The position numbers and the translations under genes are program-made. From assembly GCF_000003855.2 (NCBI RefSeq), contig NW_003101681.1, positions 5,139,743-5,203,742 on the forward strand: a stretch of DNA of 64,000 nucleotides, in the 5' to 3' direction. The notes under the pieces were generated by a model, which saw only the letters and a program-made list of their open reading frames with translations, searched no databases and had not been told where the DNA came from. Shown here one piece after another: positions 57,823-64,000 of this stretch; positions within the stretch are counted from its first letter, which is position 1, and each line of letters opens with the position of its first letter. This stretch comes from Blastomyces gilchristii SLH14081. Lineage: Eukaryota; Ascomycota; Eurotiomycetes; Onygenales; Ajellomycetaceae.

Positions 57823-57868
57823 TTATAGACTATAACAGCTTGAGAATCTTTGACAAGCTGCTGAAGTT
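57823..57868 (-). pseudogene. DUF6589-like relic, upstream part across the gypsy element
   Basis: Reading leftward, IKLQQLVKDSQAVIV runs up to the gypsy right edge. It joins in phase with YDNINFKKTI on the other side once the element and one 5-bp duplicate are removed. TTAACTAAT then TTAG just upstream look like an intron end near 57869. This confirms that the retrotransposon landed inside a gene. Confidence 0.5.
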
Positions 57869-59890
57869 TAATCTAACAGTAAGAATTAGTTAAGTGATTG
57901 ACTCAGAAGTTGATAGAAGTTCAAAGAATATATTAGAAAATAACAGATATTATCAGAGATTACTAAAAGTTTGAGATATTAGATAGAAATATTAATAAGT
58001 TAAGAATATTAAGTTATATCTTCTCTCATTTAGTAATTTTCATTATCAATCTATTTCTCATCACATAGCTGTGACAGAGTTCAAAGTCAGAAATAGTTTC
58101 TATCACTCATTATTTTACTCTTAAGTTATGAAAATATACAGAGAGAATAGAGCTGAAGAAGTTTGAGTTTTTTAAGAAATAAGAGTAATATATAATACTT
58201 ATAATAATAAATAGCTGTTTAATAACTGTTGTTTTATCTGAGTCTTATTCATAGCTCTTTCAATTAATATGTTTATTTTTTAGAACAGAAGTAAGTAGAT
58301 TAAATCAGGTTAATATATCAGTCTGAATAATTTTAAAAGCAGTCTGAAAGTTGATGATATTCAGATCAGAATCATGATTGAATTTTACAAAGAAGAAAGT
58401 ATTAATAAAATATTTCAGCTTCTGTTTAAGTAAGATAGTATAATATTGATTATCATTGAATATCTCTGCTTTGAAAAGTGCTGAATATAGTGTATTTCAC
58501 TGCTTTATAGAAGTACTGTATTATCAATGAGTTAAGATATCAGAACTCTGAATTTAAGTCTCTATAAAGATCTTCATTTCTCAACTATTTTACTGTAATA
58601 TTCTGATAATATGAGATAATTTCAATTATCTTTTCTGCTGATTATAAGGCATTGTAGACAGATGCTGTGAATTACAGTAGTTTGATTATGAACAAGCTTA
58701 TGAGATATTGATATTAGTATCAGTGATCTTGAATTCTGAAGAAGTATTAATAGATTCAAGCTCTGTTAAGTTACTATTTGATATATTATATTTATTATCT
58801 ACATTGTTAAGAGACTGTAGTGATTGTAGAGAGGATTTATTTTTAAGTGATGAAGAATATTGACTGAAGTATGTCTGATATTGAATATCTTAAGATTTAA
58901 AAGATACACTGTCTTTTATCAATGATTGTGATATGATGAGAAGAGATAGTGAGTTGTAAAATAGCAGAGATAATAGCAGAATAACTGAGAATTTAAAAAA
59001 TATTAATTTAATAATGATTAGATAAATATTTAGAATAGATGTATAATTCTGAAGTCAATTAAATATTTTATATAAGTGAAGTTGATTTTTCATATATAAT
59101 AGAACTGTTTCTTCTCAGACTCTCTACAAGATATTAGATTATAAGCACATGTGAAGTCTCTTATTAGTCCAGAAGTTAGCAGGACTTGGCAGAAGTCTAA
59201 AGGAGTTTAGTTGATCACACTAATCTGAAAATATTGAGAAGAGAGACTGAGCATGCTGAGATAACCAGGTTGTGTATGAAGTTCAAATGAATGATTTTTG
59301 CCCTCACTTTGTCTAGACTATGAATTTTCTGATTAGTTATTTGTTAGCAATTCTGTGTGTAGTTGTTTATTTTAATAAATTATACAAACAAATTTTCTCT
59401 AGATCTCTTTAAATGACATCACACAAACTGTCTCATGATAATAGTATCTTGCCATGTTGTTCACTCTCTTCTCTATTATCTCTCACAGTAATGATCCTTC
59501 CTTCTCATATCCTGGGTACTGCTAATGACTATGTTGCTCACATTCAATTATCAGCAGTCACTGCCTAAAGACTTCATATTTCAATCTTCATATGCTCAAT
59601 GCATCAGAACACAGAGAGCTTCACTTGTCAGTTAACATATTTCATCACTTTCTCAAATGAGTATAGATGAATAAGATAAATATACTCAAGATACTATTTA
59701 TATCACATGCTCTACTTTCTTTCTCAATGTTAAAAGTTACAATTCATCTTTCATTCAGTGATCTGATATCACTTTCAAAAGAATTTAAGTAAACATCATC
59801 AATGAACAGATTGACAGATATAACTGCATGAAATACACTCATATTTCAAAAACATCATTCTCAGAAAGCTAAACTGTGTAAATTTCTCTT
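57869..59890. other. AT-rich stretch, upstream region of the DUF6589-like relic
   Basis: No further exon could be recognised on either strand; TAG, TAA and TGA are dense. A motif near 59168-59190 is the inverse of one at 34850. Confidence 0.35.
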
Positions 59891-59899
59891 CTCTCTGCT

Positions 59900-60115
59900 G
59901 TCTCTTTATTATAGAAAAACTAACTTTTCCATGCAAAACACTGTAATGTGATGACTGTAGAAGAATATAGAGGTAGTAGTGATGATAGAAGAGGCAGTGA
60001 TAGTGGTAGGGACAGCGGTGGTGAAAGATGAGGTAGAGAAGATGATGATGAGAGTAGAGATGAAAGAGAGGACTGCACAAGCAGCAAAACAAGCATAAAG
60101 TGAGTGATTGAGGCT
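59900..60115. repeat. Satellite-bearing dispersed repeat, short inverted copy
   Basis: Reverse-oriented partner of 27655-29145. It has CACTGTAATGTGATGA at one end, a purine satellite of about 130 bp (TAGAGGTAGTAGTGATGATAG-like) and CTGCACAAGCAGCAAA at the other. The conserved edges show that satellite length varies within one repeat family. Confidence 0.75.
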
Positions 60116-60123
60116 TGTGCTAT

Positions 60124-60642
60124 CTAATAACTCTTTATATAGTCAGTGATATCTCAATGACATAATACACAGATCATTGAAATAGAAGAGAGACACTCTG
60201 AGCAGAATCTATGTTCACACAGAAGGATTTTCCACTCTGAAGAAATGATATAGTATATTGAACATTGACATTGAGACTTCAGCTGACTGATCTCAGTCTT
60301 CAGATGATGAATCTGAATCATTCTCTCTATCTGCTCTGTACAGTGCTTGATTTATAGCTTAGTATTTCAAAGCTTCAGATGCTGTACTTCTTCTTGTACA
60401 TCTCTGATCTTTGTAAAATTTGCTTTGAATATGATGTGAATTTCTTGATTTGCTGCTTTCTATTTTATTATCAGTAAAGAGCAAGTTCAGCTGTAAGAGA
60501 AAGATCTTATCAGAACTGCTCTCAAGTTAAATGTTTTGCATTTCTTCAGTGACTGTGATGTTGTGAATATGAAGATGAATATGAAGAAATTGAGTTCTGC
60601 ATCATTAAACAGAGTCTCATACTCTGAAAGACTATAGTTCAT
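60124..60642 (-). pseudogene. Coiled-coil RING-finger protein relic
   Basis: A reverse frame of 172 codons runs from ATG 60642 to TAG 60124-60126 with about four stops. The N-terminal half is helical with coiled-coil character (IRDVQEEVQHLKL, QIERMIQIHHLKTEISQLKS). A C-terminal C3HC4 RING follows: CQCSIYY for C-x2-C (second Cys now Tyr), LLCEHRFCSECL, and CVLC. Architecture and small size suggest a ubiquitin ligase. The satellite repeat starts just downstream, where its 3' untranslated region would be. Confidence 0.65.
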
Positions 60643-61350
60643 AATACATCTCTTTCTTCATAGCTCTCACTCATGTGATGAGAACTGAGATGCTGCTGTA
60701 TTATTGTCAACAATGATGATACTGCAGAGTTCAGATTCAGTAGTCATAACTGAACATGCTTATTAATGTTGAGTTGTCTTGAATGCAATGCAAATAGAAG
60801 CTGAAGCCCTCAGTGAGTTTCTTATGACAGTGAATGAAGAGTGGAAAACAAATTGAAATAAAGATAAAGACAGAGAGAGAGAAAGATGATATTTATACTG
60901 AAAAACTAAAGAAGAGATTACAGACTTTTATCTCTTCTATAGTCTGTGAATTGACATGGTGAAAAGAGGTGCAGGATTTTATTCTAGCTGTCAATCAGGA
61001 CCAGAAATGCTCAGGCTATGCTTAGAGAAATGATGAATCTGAAACAGACAGTTTTATTGCAATTCAGAAGTGAGATAGAAACTGAGTAATCTCTTAATCA
61101 AGAATCTCTGTAATAGGTTCATCTTTGAACATTTCATCTGATAGAATCTTTTCAATTTCAGAATACAATTAATGCAATTGTCTCTCTTTCAAGTCTCATA
61201 CTAGAATGCCAGCTTTGCAAATAAAATTTCAAATAACATGAATAGACTAGAATCATTCTTTGTCTATTCAGTTATAGCAGATGTTCTGTCTGTACTTCAT
61301 ATGCAAAGATGCCTAGTTTATAAGATGACTTACAAGATAATACAAGACAA
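60643..61350. other. Unassigned stretch
   Basis: Only a 60-residue frame (61238-61420) is open; not recognised. Confidence 0.3.
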
Positions 61351-61660
61351 TCTACTTTATATCAATAATTCAGCTGATAAAAGAGTGTTCTGTACTCAGA
61401 CTTATCTAATAAAGGCTTGAGCTGACATCTTGGCATTGTTTTCTGCTGTGATCAGCTGAGGCAGCTGATACTATAACAGACTAACTACTCTGTACAGAGT
61501 AGAAATTCAGTAAAAGACTCTAGTGTGAATGACCTGTTGAGATTGATATCTTAGCATCTTAGACTTTTCTGTTCTGTGCTAGAAGTTCAGTGTATGTACT
61601 GCTGACAATATCTTGACATTTAAGACTTATCTATTTTATACTTATTTACTCATCATGCTT
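61350..61660. repeat. Dispersed repeat, copy B (partner at 23120-23400)
   Basis: Contains the same ordered blocks as copy A, from CAGCTGATAAAAGAGTGTT to CATTTAAGACTTATC. It lies immediately upstream of the frame at 61676, as copy A lies just upstream of the zinc-finger exon. Confidence 0.5.
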
Positions 61661-61675
61661 CTCTTCTATCATGCT

Positions 61676-62040
61676 ATGAGCAGTGCTTCATCTGAAGTAT
61701 CTTCAGAATATAGAAATATGATCAGAGATCTAGAAAGTATAATAGAGATTAGTAGCAGTAGCAGCAGTGCAGCAGTAGAAGACTTCACAGAGATCAATCT
61801 CAGTTGAGATCTAAGAAGATATCTGTTTTCAAGACAAATATGATTGCAAATGACTGACAGTCAAAAATGTAGTATCTTAGCTTTAGGAGACAAGTCTATC
61901 TCAGAAAGACAGAATGTGATTGCAGATAACATCAATGATTGAATACATTATGCTTTTACCAGTTCCTTTTCAGCAAGCACAATAACAGATTGTTGAGAAC
62001 TGAGAAAAAAGAGGATATCACCACATCAGAGGCGGCACAG
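61676..62040 (+). pseudogene. Unknown Ser-rich relic at the edge of the decayed domain
   Basis: A forward frame from ATG 61676 (MSSASSEVSSEYRNMIRDLE) contains an SSSSSS run and continues past three TGA codons (each consistent with CGA) through CSILALGDKSISERQNVIAD to about 62040. No family is recognised. CpG content returns to normal at its end. Confidence 0.4.
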
Positions 62041-63776
62041 CATGAGGGGTAAATGAAAAGTGAGAGAGAAATGCAAAGAAGGGAGAATCTGTTGTTGAAG
62101 CAGTGAGGGCATCATGGCCCTTATATCAGTAAGGGTGCTGTTGCGGCGCCTTTCCTGAATAGGCACACTATGCCGAAAGGGGGAATTAGGCGTGGTCAGA
62201 GAGTACGGAGTACAATAATATAGTGAGTGGTACGCAGGCGGAGATAGCACGCTCAGAATACCCCCCTGCATTGATATAGTAGAGAGCTTCGATAATCAAC
62301 ATGATGACACGAAGTCTGCCACCTCTTTTCGTCTTTTGGGTAATCCATTATTCCATTGGCCACGAAGAGGTTGTCGCGATAGCAGAGAGAACCAATATCA
62401 ATTTAGCCAGCTTACCGCAGATCGAGCATGTCTGCAGTCATAACAGTCCGGAAATGGAAAAGTTGACCGTGCCGGGAAGCATTGCCGAAGAAGGACGGCG
62501 GGAATGGAATGGATGTCAAGGATTTTGTTTGGGTAAGACTCGTTCGATGAAGAATGAATGATTTCGCTAACTTCTTACTATCTCTTGAAACAATAACTGC
62601 CGTGCGATGATTAGACCAACAGTCTATCATTTGACAGATTATATTATCTGCATAAATGTATGCTTCTCAGGCCCTCTGTAGCCATGGGAGTGAGCACTTC
62701 AACAATAGCTGATCCAACGAAAATATTTGCAACCTTTCGGCAGCTACCTCTATCTATTCATCTATCTATCAATCCTATTGCTCATTTTCTGGATAAAAAT
62801 CGGCTGGCTGCATTTTATGCTAACCCCACGGCAACGCTGGCGATTGGCCGGCATTACCGAGAAGCCGAACGCACGGGTTGTTTTGCCGGTCTGGTTTGGC
62901 AATTTGGCAGCGAGCACGGCTCACGGCTCACGGCTAATGGCTAAAGGCCAATGGCGCAGGGCAACCCGATATCGAGAGCCGGGACGACGCCCATGATATC
63001 CGGCGGGTGCGATGTTTGCTTAGAGTGTTCAAAAATTCAACGGCTCCGTCTTGATACTAGTAACTAGGATTGTCATTCTCTCTTTACTAAAGTTGGCACC
63101 CACATTGATAAACTTGCTGAAAACTTGCTGTGGAGAAGCCCGCCAACCTGGCTAGAAGCTTCCCCCGCATGTTTTACCCCCTGTCATGATAATGGCAATG
63201 GGTAATAATAATAACTAACTAGTAGTCTGATAGTAAATACGTAGTCTGTAGAACCCCTCCGAAACACTAATCATGCCGAAGAAACAAAGACGCACTTCGG
63301 CAACAGAGAAGTTTAAAAGATCAAAATCCCACGCAGATGATGCCTTTTTACCCGCTATAATAATAGTTTTGCTAAAATACCTAAAACCTCTTCCCTCGCG
63401 TCTCTTCTTCTATTCTTATTGAACGACCACCGCTCGAACTATTGAAAGTATTGCAAACAGAACGGTATGTGCAATGTTTTCCCTGTCACCCCGCCCATTT
63501 CGCGCTATTGGAAAAGTATTCTTGCGCTGCAACGGAGCTAGTTTGGTACTTGAAAAGTACTATATCCTATATTCCTCTCACTCACGGCCTTCACAATTCC
63601 ACGTGGTGAAGAAGAGAAAAATCTCCTGCAGGACGGTTTAAAAGGAGGCTCCAGGAGACCAGACCATTTGCAACGGCTGACGTTTTTTCTAGAATCCCGT
63701 CACCAGCCCTGATATCCCTATCCTCCTACTGACCGACTGCCAGTAACCTGCCTATACACCCCTCAGCAAAAACATC
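62021..63776. other. CpG-normal intergenic region
   Basis: Composition changes abruptly near 62020. Short frames (62301-62561, 62660-62944 forward; 62026-62271 reverse) show no domain and I do not call them. A short imperfect tandem, GGCTCACGGCTCACGGCTAAT, lies near 62917-62940. Confidence 0.5.
63622..63776 (+). promoter_or_regulatory. Likely core promoter and 5' leader of the SDR gene
   Basis: A TATA-like GGTTTAAAAGG lies at about 63634-63644, 135 bp before the ATG, followed by a C/T-rich leader ending CAAAAACATC. The start context AACATCATGG is good for fungi. Confidence 0.45.
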
Positions 63777-64000
63777 ATGGCCCCCCGTCTAGAGGGCAAG
63801 GTTGCCATCGTCACCGGTACGTGTGCCTCTGAATCCACACAAACCTGTCATCCCGTTTCTTTTTGTTTATTCAAATCCGCATTCCCTAAGAAATTGACGA
63901 ACAGGTGGTGGCTCCGGATTTGGAGCCGCAATTGCCAGACGCTATGCGCAGGAGGCGCCAAGATGGTCGTTGGCGATATCAACGGTGCCGGCGGCGAGAA
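63777..64000 (+). CDS. Short-chain dehydrogenase/reductase (SDR), 5' end, two exons
   Basis: Exon 1 (63777-63816) encodes MAPRLEGKVAIVT, followed by a GTACGT...ACAG intron (63817-63904). Exon 2 gives GGGSGFGAAIARRYAQE, so the nucleotide-binding T-G-x-x-x-G-x-G motif spans the junction. SDRs of the FabG type reduce or oxidise hydroxyl/keto groups with NAD(P). After AQE the frame needs one more base: the next codons as given read A-P-R-W, while the +1 frame reads GAKMVVGDINGAGGE, the expected family sequence ending in the cofactor-selecting Asp. So one G seems missing near 63953. The gene runs beyond the window. Confidence 0.85.
   Translation, partial: MAPRLEGKVAIVTGTCASESTQTCHPVSFCLFKSAFPKKLTNRWWLRIWSRNCQTLCAGGAKMVVGDINGAGGE

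Noticed and set aside
62301..62944. Two forward frames in the CpG-normal flank as genes
   Set aside because: They lack domains, codon bias or a clear start context, and random frames of this length are expected in GC-richer DNA.

Overview
This window is fungal chromosomal DNA (filamentous Ascomycota). Spliced genes with short GT-AG introns, a tRNA-derived SINE, a Tad-like LINE, a chromodomain Ty3/gypsy element and several Pezizomycotina-specific families all point that way. The families and the sharp base-composition split best fit Onygenales, perhaps an Ajellomycetaceae genome of the Blastomyces type with low-GC isochores; that placement is inference.

Positions 1 to about 62,020 form one decayed, AT-rich domain in which CpG is almost absent and TG/CA are abundant. 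Reading frames are broken mainly by TGA, as expected from CGA to TGA and TGG to TGA. This is the mark of a RIP-like or methylation-linked C-to-T process. When TGA is read as a mutated Arg or Trp codon, long protein relics appear. From 62,020 to 64,000 the composition is normal, and the window ends inside an ordinary short-chain dehydrogenase gene.

Left part (1-27 kb): a patatin-like phospholipase with an embedded RING-like motif (-), divergent from a DUF3723-type gene (+), then a ferric reductase (+), a RING gene (-), a gene with two MYB/SANT-like domains (-), a coiled-coil gene (+), a kinase-like gene (-), a repeat protein (+), a DUF2841/YDR124W-like gene (-) and C2H2 zinc-finger genes. Patatin, DUF3723, ferric reductase and MYB/SANT genes together are the accessory set of Starships, the giant cargo-carrying transposons of Pezizomycotina. 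I saw no DUF3435 'captain' recombinase, so this reads as part of a decayed Starship or Starship graveyard.

Middle part (27-48 kb): a pyrimidine/purine satellite block with an assembly gap, a well-preserved unknown relic (32.0-33.9 kb), a multi-exon relic split by a 506-bp hAT-type MITE with perfect 8-bp target duplications, and a full-length LINE (-) bounded by 13-bp duplications. The 5' end of that LINE kept its CpGs.

Right part (48-62 kb): a DUF6589-like relic (-) is split by a complete chromovirus (two 313-bp LTRs). That element is in turn split by a young SINE with a 14-bp target duplication and intact CpGs. The 3' end of the SINE resembles the 3' end of the LINE, suggesting that the SINE uses the LINE's machinery. 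A second RING relic and a satellite-bearing repeat precede the domain boundary.
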